A DNA stretch of 64,000 nt from Bacillus suaedaesalsae (GTDB taxonomy: Bacteria; Bacillota; Bacilli; Bacillales; SA4). The DNA is taken from positions 62,001-126,000 of the forward strand of contig NZ_JAFELM010000044.1 in assembly GCF_016890225.1 (NCBI RefSeq), given 5' to 3'. Below, in pieces: positions 27,870 through 36,747 of the stretch. Under the pieces are notes generated by a model. It did not search any database and had not been told where the DNA came from. It worked only from the letters and a program-made list of their open reading frames with translations. Each line of letters opens with the position of its first letter. The first letter of the stretch is position 1. The position numbers and the translations under genes are program-made.

Positions 27870-28847
27870 CTATTTCTCTTCGCGATCGGGAATCTTTAAA
27901 ATTTGTCCAGCGTATAATGTATCAGTAATCAGTTCATTTGCTTCCTTTATTAGCTCTTCTCCACTTCGGTCTTCATAATATTTCTGCGAAATCGAGTAAA
28001 GTGTTTCACCAGATTGTACAGTGTGTTCCTTAAAAGAATCAGAAACTCTTTCGATATGATTCACTGCATCTTCTGTTGAGGTTGTATCCCTGCTTGAATT
28101 GAAAGAAGTCTTCGGTACAACAGGTACTAGCGGATTCATTTTCGCACTTGGATCTGGAACGTCTAGAGATGGAAGTTGTTCTTTTAACTCCTCTAACTTC
28201 GGATAATAAAATGTTGTTACCCTTACTGTATACGTTAATTTATCTGGTACGTCATCTGTTGTAATAACTTCTTTATTACCTGAAAAGTTTAATTCATCTA
28301 CCTTTGTTATTCGACTCGATTGTTCTATTGCACTTAAAAAGGCTTCAAGTTCAAAATAAGTTGGTGCTTCAACTGTTAGTAAAACAGAGACACTTTCAAT
28401 TCCATCTGGAATAACGCCAGTCCTAGCCTCATCATTAGACTCCACTTCTTCAGTATTCTCATTCCCTTGAGCTTCTTCAATGTATTCCTCCACAACCGTT
28501 GAAGCTGTTTCAACCGTTTCTACACCAAAATCCATTGATGTGATAAAGCTTTCAGAAATGGTCTCTGCCTTTTCAAGATCTAGTAGAAACTGTTCAACGA
28601 GTGGATCAACTGGCAGTTTCTTTTGGAGTTGTAATGTTCCCTCACTGTCTACCTTCTGCTTATTTTCAATTCGCGCCTCAGCGCCAGCGAGTAAAGCTTC
28701 TTCACTTATAAGTTTCTTTTCAACATCATGAAGAGTTTCTTGTTTTGGCTTGATAAGCATGAAGTAGATAAAGGATATCATAGCAAAGGAAAGTATCAAG
28801 ACAAGAGAAAGTATAATGGTTTCTTTCTTCGATAAATGTAACCTCAT
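27870..28847 (-). CDS. pilO: PilO-like type IV pilus assembly protein with C-terminal LysM domain
   Basis: PilO pairs with PilN to form the inner-membrane alignment complex of type IV pili. The 325-residue protein has one membrane helix (about 11-33), a coiled coil (about 38-70) and a ferredoxin-like domain with VSVLLTVEAPTYFELEAFL near residue 160. After a linker it ends in a clear LysM domain (about 274-322: HTVQSGETLYSISQKYYED to LKIP). Classical PilO lacks LysM, so here the alignment complex may bind peptidoglycan directly. It overlaps pilN by four bases and is last in the operon. Confidence 0.85.
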   Translation of the reverse strand: MRLHLSKKETIILSLVLILSFAMISFIYFMLIKPKQETLHDVEKKLISEEALLAGAEARIENKQKVDSEGTLQLQKKLPVDPLVEQFLLDLEKAETISESFITSMDFGVETVETASTVVEEYIEEAQGNENTEEVESNDEARTGVIPDGIESVSVLLTVEAPTYFELEAFLSAIEQSSRITKVDELNFSGNKEVITTDDVPDKLTYTVRVTTFYYPKLEELKEQLPSLDVPDPSAKMNPLVPVVPKTSFNSSRDTTSTEDAVNHIERVSDSFKEHTVQSGETLYSISQKYYEDRSGEELIKEANELITDTLYAGQILKIPDREEK

Positions 28848-29446
28848 TCTGCAACCTCCTCCTTTTCGGAGTCTTTGATTGCGCGATTATTTAACTTTAA
28901 CTGATATTGAGCAATATATCTTGGCAGTAGAAAGGCAGTATATTGTTTAACATCAGGTTCGTCATCTGAGACGCTTGTAATGATGCTCGATAAGGCCACA
29001 TCATTTATCATCGGGGAATCCTTCAAACTTTTATAATAATAAGCTGCCTCTCGACTTGTATCAAATTGAACAGTAAAGTTCACTTGTGTCTCTGCTGTAT
29101 AGTCAAAGTTCAACACATAGCCTCGTTCTGGAAGCAGGCTCGACAAATGACGAATTAACGGTACAGTAGGCACTGACTGTTCTTCAGCCCACTCTATTGC
29201 GCTCGTTAATTCTGTTATGGCCGATGAAGAAGCATAGTCTTTTAACTTTTGCTCCTGCTTGGTACGTAACAATTTCGTATCTTGTAACTTCTTTTGAGCG
29301 TATGTTGTTTCGTTTTGAAGACGGTCATATTCAAGATATAAAAAAATAGAAACAATAGCCGTAAGTAAAATTAACCCAGCAACTATAATGGGAAATGTAT
29401 ATTTTTTCTTTTGTTTTTCGGGTAATAGATTTATATCGACTAACAT
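28844..29446 (-). CDS. pilN: PilN-like type IV pilus assembly protein
   Basis: The 200-residue protein begins with the PilN signature MLVDINLLPEKQKKK, whose INLLP motif docks into PilM. A membrane helix (about 19-37) and coiled coil follow, then a ferredoxin-like domain (about 100-185, FTVQFDTSREAAYYYKSL). It sits between pilM (9 bp) and pilO (4-base overlap), the canonical pilMNO order. Confidence 0.9.
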   Translation of the reverse strand: MLVDINLLPEKQKKKYTFPIIVAGLILLTAIVSIFLYLEYDRLQNETTYAQKKLQDTKLLRTKQEQKLKDYASSSAITELTSAIEWAEEQSVPTVPLIRHLSSLLPERGYVLNFDYTAETQVNFTVQFDTSREAAYYYKSLKDSPMINDVALSSIITSVSDDEPDVKQYTAFLLPRYIAQYQLKLNNRAIKDSEKEEVAE

Positions 29447-29455
29447 GCTACACCC

Positions 29456-30436
29456 CTATTTTAAGGAAAGTCCAATTAATTCATGATATCTCGTTGGAAT
29501 AGCTTGTCCATTCTTTGCTATAAGTTCGACATTATGAAGATTATGAATTCCCAGGTTAAAAGTATTTTTACAAGATTGGATGAAGCGATCGAGATTAGGA
29601 TGATCTCCTGTAATAGATAATTTCGAGACCTGGTCTTTCCCTTTTGTTAATGAGAAACGATAAAAGCTCATCACTCGTTCCAGCTCTGATAACGCGTCAG
29701 CTAATTGAGTTTGTAAACTTTCTTCTTCTCCATTCCAATATAGTTGATCACCAAGTTCTATATCTCGTTTGATATCCCATGTACCACCATCAAGATTTAG
29801 TCTTACATGTCTAGTGAAAATTGGGACATGCTTATGAAAGATCGTGATATTCATTGAATCAACGGTTAGTTTGAGAGTCAGTAAGTGGTCGTCAGGATGA
29901 ATAAGGTCAGCATGGTATAGGAAACGGTAAAAGGATAGTGCAGTCAGATCAGCTGCTATTGGTTTTAATTTCACCTCTTGAAGCAATTCTTTATACTCGA
30001 TAACAATATTTTCAGGTGCCCCCACTAGTAATACATCTTTTTTCCCATCTGTTTGACCAATAACGGACGTATCAAATATTGGCTCATCAAAAGGAAGATG
30101 TAACGTTTCACCTAACTCCAAATATAAGTGACCCCTCACTTCATCGTCTGGTACATGATCATCTACTTCTACTCTTCGTACAACAACAAACGGATCGGGT
30201 ACAATAAATAGTGCACGCTTCCCTCTGAGTTTCCAATCACTCATACACTCTTCTAAAATCATCGACAGCGTTTCTCGTTCAACAATCTTCCCTTCGGTGA
30301 CAAGTCCTGCTGGCAGGGAACGCTCTCCATACGCATGATAGACTAGACTTTTAGAACTATTAGAAGAGACTACATATCGTATTGCATGATCTTCAATCAT
30401 TAAGCTAACTTGCTTTTGACTAATCACGATATTCAC
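29456..30436 (-). CDS. pilM: PilM-like actin-fold pilus assembly ATPase
   Basis: PilM is the cytoplasmic actin-like protein that binds the PilN amino tail. The 326-residue sequence has VDDHVPDDEVRGHLYLELGE near residue 90, DVLLVGAP and a VKLKPIAADLTALSFYRF-like stretch around 165. These match PilM/PilMN partners though phosphate loops are weak. It is 12 bp downstream of pilD and followed by pilN. The family assignment rests on both sequence pattern and position. Confidence 0.85.
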   Translation of the reverse strand: MNIVISQKQVSLMIEDHAIRYVVSSNSSKSLVYHAYGERSLPAGLVTEGKIVERETLSMILEECMSDWKLRGKRALFIVPDPFVVVRRVEVDDHVPDDEVRGHLYLELGETLHLPFDEPIFDTSVIGQTDGKKDVLLVGAPENIVIEYKELLQEVKLKPIAADLTALSFYRFLYHADLIHPDDHLLTLKLTVDSMNITIFHKHVPIFTRHVRLNLDGGTWDIKRDIELGDQLYWNGEEESLQTQLADALSELERVMSFYRFSLTKGKDQVSKLSITGDHPNLDRFIQSCKNTFNLGIHNLHNVELIAKNGQAIPTRYHELIGLSLK

Positions 30437-30447
30437 CTACCGTTCCA

Positions 30448-31212
30448 CTACGACAATTTAATCCAATTTATATACCATTCTACAATATTCTCACCAAAAA
30501 AATAACAAATAATTGCACTAACTGCGATAAAAGGCCCAAAGGGAATAGGTTGCTTACGAGATACAATACCCGTTAATAGGGCAACACCCCCTATTACAGA
30601 ACCTAAAAGTGCAGCTAAAAAGAAAGAAAGTATAACACTTTGAAACCCTAACACCAATCCAATTAGAAAAGAAAGCTTCACATCTCCAAAACCCATTCCG
30701 TTACCTTTCGTAACGATTGCAATGAGTAACAACAATCCAAATCCCGCGAACGCTCCGAGGATTGAATCCCACCATGGGACCGTTGGTAAAAGGACACGAA
30801 GAATAATGAAAAAAGGCAAGAAAAATAAAAGAACTTTGTCGGGAATAATCATATACGCAATATCTGAAACCGATATAATAACAAGCATTGAAATAAATGA
30901 TAGAGCTAGAAGCAGTTCCAATGACCAGCCTAGGGTTAGACCTGAATATAGAAATAAGAGACCTGTGATTAGTTCCATAATAGGATAAATGGGCGAGACT
31001 TTTGCCCCACATGTTTTACATTTTCCTCGTAAAAATATGTAAGAGAAAACTGGAATGAGTTCATATGAGGATAGTGTTCGATTGCAGGAGGTACAATGAG
31101 ATCTAGGTGTCGAAATTGATTCATTTTGCGGAATACGAAGTCCGACTACGTTATAAAACGAGCCGAGTGTTAAACCAATGATAAATAAATAGGTTAAATA
31201 GAATAGTTCCAT
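30448..31212 (-). CDS. pilD: Prepilin peptidase (PilD/ComC)
   Basis: This membrane aspartyl protease cleaves and N-methylates prepilins. The 254-residue protein shows the zinc pair CTSCNRT and CKTCG near residues 38-66, missing in some homologues. The catalytic aspartates lie in SVSDIAYM and GMGFGDVKL, within about eight helices. B. subtilis has comC at exactly this chromosomal place (between spoIIB and folC), so this is the comC orthologue inside an enlarged locus. It may also process competence pseudopilins encoded elsewhere. Confidence 0.95.
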   Translation of the reverse strand: MELFYLTYLFIIGLTLGSFYNVVGLRIPQNESISTPRSHCTSCNRTLSSYELIPVFSYIFLRGKCKTCGAKVSPIYPIMELITGLLFLYSGLTLGWSLELLLALSFISMLVIISVSDIAYMIIPDKVLLFFLPFFIILRVLLPTVPWWDSILGAFAGFGLLLLIAIVTKGNGMGFGDVKLSFLIGLVLGFQSVILSFFLAALLGSVIGGVALLTGIVSRKQPIPFGPFIAVSAIICYFFGENIVEWYINWIKLS

Positions 31213-31228
31213 ATTATCACCTCAATAA

Positions 31229-31252
31229 TAAAAGAACCCCCTGGTGAGGGGG
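31229..31252 (-). terminator. Attenuator-like terminator after the major pilin
   Basis: Six-base stem CCCCCT/AGGGGG with a four-base loop (31237-31252), followed on the minus strand by TTCTTTTATTATT. It lies between the pilin and pilD and could limit read-through so pilin mRNA is in excess. Confidence 0.8.
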
Positions 31253-31268
31253 CACGAAATAATAGTAA

Positions 31269-31664
31269 TTAACTAGCTGGTACTGTTGGTGTTACATAAT
31301 CAGGTTTGGTAGTTTTTTCAGTACCTTCTGTGTATTTACCGGCATTATAAGTACCGTCAAATTCCACATCACCATCAAAAGGACTTAAAGGTGCAGCGTC
31401 TAAATACTTTGCAGCAACGAGCTCTTCTACAGAATATCCTTCATCTGTGCCTTCATCCTCTTCAGCGATTGCTGCTAATTTCCCTGCAGCTTCTATCATA
31501 TCAATATTTGCTTGATATGCATCTTCTTTCGATTTTTCAATAATATTACTAATACTCGGCACAGCAATCCCCGCAATAATCCCTAAAATCACAATAACTG
31601 CAAGTAGTTCAACAAGTGTTAAACCTTTTTGTTCTTTCATCTTTTTCATAAAGTTTTTAACCAT
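31269..31664 (-). CDS. Type IV major pilin
   Basis: The start at 31664 (MVKNFMKKMKEQKG) follows TTAAGGGGGAA; an in-frame start nine codons earlier overlaps it. The 131-residue prepilin has a 14-residue basic leader cut at KG|LTLVELL, with the conserved glutamate at mature position 5. The long hydrophobic helix is VIVILGIIAGIAVPSISNII. The small head contains no cysteine. It is the first gene after pilC and is followed by a terminator before pilD, the usual layout for an abundant pilin. It may be called pilA by analogy. Confidence 0.93.
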   Translation of the reverse strand: MVKNFMKKMKEQKGLTLVELLAVIVILGIIAGIAVPSISNIIEKSKEDAYQANIDMIEAAGKLAAIAEEDEGTDEGYSVEELVAAKYLDAAPLSPFDGDVEFDGTYNAGKYTEGTEKTTKPDYVTPTVPAS

Positions 31665-31772
31665 GATTCGTTTCCCCCTTAAATAATTCAATATCTATAT
31701 CTCTGCTTAACTTGATGTCTTTGTATAGTTATAAAGTCATGCGAATTTTGTCATGTTCGCTCGCATAATGCT

Positions 31773-31778
31773 ATTATA
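31773..31778 (-). promoter_or_regulatory. Possible -10 of an internal pilin promoter
   Basis: A perfect TATAAT on the minus strand about 110 bp before the pilin start, without a recognisable -35. The intervening leader can fold (GCGAA with TTCGC, 31741-31760). Weak evidence. Confidence 0.3.
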
Positions 31779-31841
31779 CTATCAACTCGATTAGAATACT
31801 ATTAGTGTTTTTTTCTTTTTTGGAAAAAAAATTATTACTAT

Positions 31842-33050
31842 TTAGCCAATTTTTTCAAAGATTGTAAACATCGGTACGGCAATGGATGCGACAATACTCC
31901 CAACAACAAAAGCTAAAAGTACAATCATCATCGGCTCAATTAGCGATTTTATTTGATCTGTTGTTGCCTCAACTTCAGCCTCATAATAATCGGCTACTTT
32001 GTCCAGCATAACATCCAGGGAACCTGTCGTTTCTCCTACTGAAATCATCTGACTTACCATTGGTGGAAATACCCAATGACCCTTCATTGGTTCTGCTAAT
32101 GGGCGACCTTGTTCAAGTGAAAGTCTGGATTGCCTAATAACTCTTGAAATCACTTCATTTCCTACAATTTTCTCGACTATCGAAACGGACTGAAGAATTG
32201 GAACTGCGCTGGCGAATAGTGAACTAAGAGTTCTTGTTAGTCTTGCAAGAGCCGCCTTTTGCAATAGTTTGCCGAATATAGGAAGCTTTAGAAGAAAATA
32301 ATCAAAATAATAACGAAGTTCTTTATTATTCAGAACTATTGTAAGTCCAACGTAAATAGCAATCCCTACTAACAGTAACAACCACCAAAAATGTGTAAAA
32401 AAGCTGGATAACCATAGGACAAATCGTGTTATTGCTGGAAGTTCAGCTCCAAATGATGCAAACATATTCACAAAGGTTGGAACAACAACTGCCAGAAGAA
32501 AAATAACGATGACTATGGAAATACTTCCTACAACCAAGGGGTATGTCATTGCTGATTTTACCTTTTGTCTCGTACGGTTTTGTTTTTCATAATAGTCTGC
32601 AAGTCGGTCAAGAATTTCGTCCAGGTTCCCTCCCGCCTCACCAGCTCTCATCATATTAATGAATAATGGTGGAAACACTTTTCGATATTTCTCTGCTGCA
32701 TCTGTATAAGGGATACCTGCTCTCAAACCTTCTTCAACATGATGTAATACTCTTTTTAAAATTTTATTACTAGTTTGCTCATGTAAAATATTCGTGGCTT
32801 CAACTAATGGAATCCCTGCTTTTAACAGCGTTGAGAATTGGCGGACATATACGACAAAATCTCGGAGCTTAATTTTTTCTTGCCCAAACTTTATTTCACG
32901 ATAAAGAATTCCAGTTAATTCATTAATGTGAATGACAGCAATTCCTTTTTCCCGTAAGATTGTCGTTGCCTCTCGTTTTGTTTCTCCTTGAATCTTTCCT
33001 GAAACCTTGATGCCACGTTTATCTCTACCCTCGTATTTAAAAATTGGCAT
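31842..33050 (-). CDS. pilC: Type IV pilus inner membrane platform protein PilC
   Basis: PilC is the polytopic platform on which PilB and PilT act. The 402 residues contain two homologous GspF domains (about 70-193 and 273-395), each with the F..MM.AGE.GG/VGE.TG motif (FINMMRAGEAGGNLD and MVSQMISVGETTGSLD). There are about three membrane helices. It abuts pilT and lies upstream of the pilin. Confidence 0.96.
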   Translation of the reverse strand: MPIFKYEGRDKRGIKVSGKIQGETKREATTILREKGIAVIHINELTGILYREIKFGQEKIKLRDFVVYVRQFSTLLKAGIPLVEATNILHEQTSNKILKRVLHHVEEGLRAGIPYTDAAEKYRKVFPPLFINMMRAGEAGGNLDEILDRLADYYEKQNRTRQKVKSAMTYPLVVGSISIVIVIFLLAVVVPTFVNMFASFGAELPAITRFVLWLSSFFTHFWWLLLLVGIAIYVGLTIVLNNKELRYYFDYFLLKLPIFGKLLQKAALARLTRTLSSLFASAVPILQSVSIVEKIVGNEVISRVIRQSRLSLEQGRPLAEPMKGHWVFPPMVSQMISVGETTGSLDVMLDKVADYYEAEVEATTDQIKSLIEPMMIVLLAFVVGSIVASIAVPMFTIFEKIG

Positions 33051-34091
33051 CTAGACGCCACTCTCCTGTAAAAAAGGTGCTGCTGTTTCTCTTGAAATAA
33101 CCTTTTCTTCAAGTAGCTCCTTGATTGACATTTCAAACGTATGCATTCCGCCGGATTTGCTTGTTTGCATCACGCTATGAATTTGATGGATCTTTTCATT
33201 TCGAATTAAGTTTTTAATAGCGGCATTATTAATTAATATTTCATTAGCGGTGACTCTTCCTGAACGATCAGCAGTTGGTAGCAGACGCTGTGAAATAACA
33301 GCTGCTAAAACAGCTGCCAGCTGTATTCTAACTTGAGCCTGCTGACTCGGGGGAAAAACGTCAATAATTCGATCAATTGTCGAAGGAGCATTCGTCGTAT
33401 GAAGTGTACCTAGAACTAAATGCCCTGTTTCGGCTGCTGTAATCGCAGTTGAAATCGTTTCAAGATCACGCATCTCACCAACAAGGATGACATCAGGATC
33501 TTGTCGTAAACATGCCCTGAGGCCATTTGAGAAGTTTTGTGTATCAAAACCAACTTCCCGCTGATCAATAATACAATGTTTATGCTTATGTAAATATTCA
33601 ATCGGATCCTCGAGTGTAATAATATGTCTTCTCATATTTTGATTCATATAATCAATCATAGACGCAAGCGTTGTAGATTTCCCGCTTCCTGTTGGACCCG
33701 TTACTAAAACAAGCCCTTGCTGTTTAGCTGCGATTTCTTTCAACACCATCGGCATTCCAAGATCCTCTAAGCTAGGAATTGTCGTTGGAACAACTCGAAT
33801 GGCTAAGCTGATACACGAGCGTTGGCGATAAATATTTACACGAAAGCGAGAGACACCGGGTATCCCGTAAGAGAAATCTAATTCCCCTTTTTCCTCAAAC
33901 TTTCTCCAAGAGTCTCCAGTTACAATTCCTTTTGCCATTTCTTCTGTATCCTGTGGAGTAAGAGCATCCTTTCCATATTGCTTTAAATCACCGTGAATTC
34001 TCATAATCGGCGGAACACCGATAGTAAGATGAATATCGGAGGCACCGATTTCAAAGGCTGCACGTAATATATGATCTAATCTTTCCTGCAT
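33051..34091 (-). CDS. pilT: Pilus retraction ATPase PilT
   Basis: PilT powers pilus depolymerisation and thus twitching. The 346-residue hexameric ATPase has Walker A GPTGSGKS at 132-139, the Asp box ITLEDPIEY, Walker B ILVGEMRDLETI and the His box GHLVLGTLHT. The carboxyl AIRNLIR-type motif is present as AAIKNLIRNEK. Its presence implies true retractable pili rather than only a competence pseudopilus. Confidence 0.96.
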   Translation of the reverse strand: MQERLDHILRAAFEIGASDIHLTIGVPPIMRIHGDLKQYGKDALTPQDTEEMAKGIVTGDSWRKFEEKGELDFSYGIPGVSRFRVNIYRQRSCISLAIRVVPTTIPSLEDLGMPMVLKEIAAKQQGLVLVTGPTGSGKSTTLASMIDYMNQNMRRHIITLEDPIEYLHKHKHCIIDQREVGFDTQNFSNGLRACLRQDPDVILVGEMRDLETISTAITAAETGHLVLGTLHTTNAPSTIDRIIDVFPPSQQAQVRIQLAAVLAAVISQRLLPTADRSGRVTANEILINNAAIKNLIRNEKIHQIHSVMQTSKSGGMHTFEMSIKELLEEKVISRETAAPFLQESGV

Positions 34092-34102
34092 AGCTTGTCC
34101 TC

Positions 34103-35743
34103 CTAATCACTTAACGCTACTCGTAAAACTTCTTGAACAGTCGTCAAACCTTGCTTTACTTTTAATAATCCATCATCAATAAGGAAAATCATCCCGTTGC
34201 GTAGTGCATATTCTCTTAAGGAATGAACAGAGTTATTATTCATCATCATACTTCTCATTTGATCATCAATAACGAGCACTTCATGTATGGCGAGTCTTCC
34301 TTTATATCCCGTGTCATTACATGCTTTACAACCTCGGCCTGTGAATACTTGTTCAACCTTTAAACCACGCTTTTGAAACACGTTTTGTTCCATTTCAGTA
34401 GGTGGATGAGCAACTGAACATTCGTTACAAATTTTTCGAACAAGGCGCTGTGCCACTATGCCTGAAAGTGATGATACAACTAAAAACGGTTCAATTCCCA
34501 TATCAAATAGTCGTGGTATTGTTCCAATGGCACTATTTGTATGCATCGTGCTTAATACTAGGTGACCTGTCAGTGATGCCCTGATGGCAATTTCTGCTGT
34601 TTCTGCATCACGTATTTCACCGACCATCACTACATTCGGATCTTGTCGTAAGATTGAACGAAGACCATTTGCAAAGGTTAGTCCAACTTGATGATTTACT
34701 TGTACTTGGTTAATTCCCTCCACCTGGTACTCAACAGGATCCTCAATCGTAATGATATTAACATCTTCCGTGTTAATGTGATTTACCGCTGAATATACGG
34801 TTGAAGTTTTCCCTGATCCAGTTGGCCCTGTTACTAAAACCATTCCCGATGGTCTCTCGATAAGGTTAATAAACCGTTGCAAGTTAACTTTATTAAAGCT
34901 CATTTGTGAAAGTTTCATTAAGGCATTGCTTAAATCTAATACACGAATAACAACCTTTTCTCCAAAAACGGTAGGCAAAATGGAAATACGTAAATCAACA
35001 CTCGTATAATCTAGATTCAGTTTAATTCTACCGTCCTGAGGAAGACGGGTTTCAGTAATATTTAAATTAGCCATAATTTTTATACGCGCTGTTAAAACAT
35101 TTTGTAATGCTTTTGGTAAAGTTCTTTCTGTTCTGAGTAACCCATCAACCCGGTATCTTACGAGCAACTTAGTTTCATGAGGATCAATATGGATATCACT
35201 CGCTTTTTGCTGAATTCCTGCTGTTAATATTTGATTTACTAATCGGATTGCTGGTGCGTTTTCACCATCTTGCTCCACATCGTTTGTTACTTGAAAGTCT
35301 TCTGGAAATTCCTCGATGTTATAGTACTTCCCAATCGCAGCAAGTATTTCATCACGTGCAGCAATAACTTGAGAAATCTGAAACCCTGTTGATAACCGCA
35401 AATCATCGATTGCGTAATAGTCCATAGGATCATTCATTGCAACAGTTAGCGTGTTACCCTCTTTTTTTATAGGAATTAAAAGATTACGTCTTGCAAAATC
35501 CTTTTGTACAAGGCTCATTAGACTAGCATCAATCGGATATCGATATAAGCTTATATGAGAGATACCAAGCTGTACCTCTAGTACTTCTATTAACTGTTGC
35601 TCGGAAATAATTCCTCTTTCAAGCAAAGCATCGCCAAGCTTTTGATTTTCTTTTTTCGTATGTAAAGCATCTTCAAGCTGTGCTTCTGTTATCAGACCTG
35701 CCTCTATAAGCAAATCCCCTAATCTCTTTCTCATTGCTGGCAT
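34103..35743 (-). CDS. pilB: Pilus extension ATPase PilB with MshEN domain
   Basis: PilB drives pilus assembly. The start at 35743 (MPAMRKRLGDLL) follows GGGGTGAGG and gives 546 residues. Residues 7-58 form two tandem MshEN motifs (RLGDLLIEAGLITEAQL and KLGDALLERGIISEQQL), which bind c-di-GMP in MshE and related ATPases. The first repeat has Lys30 where Gln is usual; the second keeps Gln58. The ATPase core has [15 protein letters not shown] and MVGEIRDAETAEIA, plus a zinc tetracysteine (CNEC and CKAC). It is first in the minus-strand pilus operon. Confidence 0.96.
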   Translation of the reverse strand: MPAMRKRLGDLLIEAGLITEAQLEDALHTKKENQKLGDALLERGIISEQQLIEVLEVQLGISHISLYRYPIDASLMSLVQKDFARRNLLIPIKKEGNTLTVAMNDPMDYYAIDDLRLSTGFQISQVIAARDEILAAIGKYYNIEEFPEDFQVTNDVEQDGENAPAIRLVNQILTAGIQQKASDIHIDPHETKLLVRYRVDGLLRTERTLPKALQNVLTARIKIMANLNITETRLPQDGRIKLNLDYTSVDLRISILPTVFGEKVVIRVLDLSNALMKLSQMSFNKVNLQRFINLIERPSGMVLVTGPTGSGKTSTVYSAVNHINTEDVNIITIEDPVEYQVEGINQVQVNHQVGLTFANGLRSILRQDPNVVMVGEIRDAETAEIAIRASLTGHLVLSTMHTNSAIGTIPRLFDMGIEPFLVVSSLSGIVAQRLVRKICNECSVAHPPTEMEQNVFQKRGLKVEQVFTGRGCKACNDTGYKGRLAIHEVLVIDDQMRSMMMNNNSVHSLREYALRNGMIFLIDDGLLKVKQGLTTVQEVLRVALSD

Positions 35744-35752
35744 GACCCTCAC

Positions 35753-35870
35753 CCCTTTATTTGGAAAAATGATGATTAAATGTTTACTATTCCTCGCATT
35801 GTATAATAAAGTAGAGTTAATAATTGAAAAGTACGTTCTTTTTTGTCGAACTTTCTAAGAAGAGGGATCT
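35753..35870. promoter_or_regulatory. Divergent promoter region between pilB and the minor pilins
   Basis: Both pilus units start from this 118-bp gap. TATAAT occurs on the plus strand in CATTGTATAATAAAG (about 35798-35812). On the minus strand TTCAAT and TATACA are 17 bp apart. The two -10 regions overlap, so the promoters may compete or share a regulator. Confidence 0.4.
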
Positions 35871-35873
35871 GTG

Positions 35874-36314
35874 ATGAAAACAAATACTCAAGCTGGCTTA
35901 ACGTTACTAGAGGTTCTAGCTTCTATCGTTATAGTAGGATTAATTGTTACAACATTTTTTGGCTTCTTTTCTCAATCCATGCTGTTTTCTTCTAAAAATG
36001 AAGAAAATTTACAAGCCATTAATATTGCTAGAAAGATCTTAGTCGTTGTTCAAGAAGCAAAAGTATCAGACCTCGATCGTTTAGACAATGATACGAAATC
36101 TGAAATAGGTATAAAGAACGACGATCCATCTTTACCTTATTATATAGAAGATAAAAAGAATAATAAATATTATGTTAAAGTTGAGCCCATTTTAGATAAG
36201 GCTACTTATTCTCTTACACCTATTTCAGTCCAAGTTAGCACGACTCCATTCGAAGATGAAAATGCAAAAATAACAGAAACGTTCGGTTACGTTAAAGGTG
36301 TTGCCCATGAATAA
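35874..36314 (+). CDS. Minor prepilin, PilV/PilI-like
   Basis: The ATG at 35874 follows AGAGGGATCTGTG. The 146-residue protein has a short leader cut at AG|LTLLEVL, with glutamate at mature position 5 and a hydrophobic helix (about 9-35). The head is charged and Lys/Asp-rich. It is the first of three overlapping prepilin genes on the plus strand, as in minor pilin priming complexes. Exact subclass (PilV, GspI) cannot be fixed by eye. Confidence 0.85.
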   Translation: MKTNTQAGLTLLEVLASIVIVGLIVTTFFGFFSQSMLFSSKNEENLQAINIARKILVVVQEAKVSDLDRLDNDTKSEIGIKNDDPSLPYYIEDKKNNKYYVKVEPILDKATYSLTPISVQVSTTPFEDENAKITETFGYVKGVAHE

Positions 36315-36747
36315 TCAAAAAGGAATTACATTAATTGAGGTGTTAGTTACACTCTCCATACTCGTAATCGTGAGTGGACTTGTTTATGGCGTTTTTTTTC
36401 AAAGCTTAACTTCCTATGAAAAAACACAAAGTCATGCACTTTTGAGACAAGAAGCGAACGTTATTTTGGCAGAGTTAACAGCTGCACATCGTAAATTAGA
36501 TACCTATACTCTTTCTACAGACGAAAATAAAGCCATTTTTCTAAATGACGAGAACATAAGTAACAATGCCTTTTCCTACGAGCTTAACATAAATGGACAA
36601 GGAATCTCGAATTCAGTAAGAAGGATGAAAACAGATCAATTTATTGATGTGGAATTGACTGTTTCTGTTTCAAACGATGAAGAGCAAACCTTTACAATTT
36701 CTACCATTATCAACAAGGTATCCGGAGGTGACGACGTTGAAAATTAA
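36307..36747 (+). CDS. Minor prepilin, PilW/GspJ-like
   Basis: The ATG at 36307 follows AAAGGTG and overlaps the previous gene by eight bases. The 146 residues begin MNNQKG|ITLIEVL with the mature-position-5 glutamate and a hydrophobic helix to about residue 30. The QEANVILAELTAAHRKL stretch is typical of PilW/GspJ-type minor pilins. Its end overlaps the start of the third gene by eleven bases. Confidence 0.85.
   Translation: MNNQKGITLIEVLVTLSILVIVSGLVYGVFFQSLTSYEKTQSHALLRQEANVILAELTAAHRKLDTYTLSTDENKAIFLNDENISNNAFSYELNINGQGISNSVRRMKTDQFIDVELTVSVSNDEEQTFTISTIINKVSGGDDVEN

Noticed and set aside
35821-35870. ComK box upstream of the minor pilins
   Set aside because: AAAAGTACGTTCTTTT has A and T runs, but the spacing does not fit AAAA-N5-TTTT pairs.
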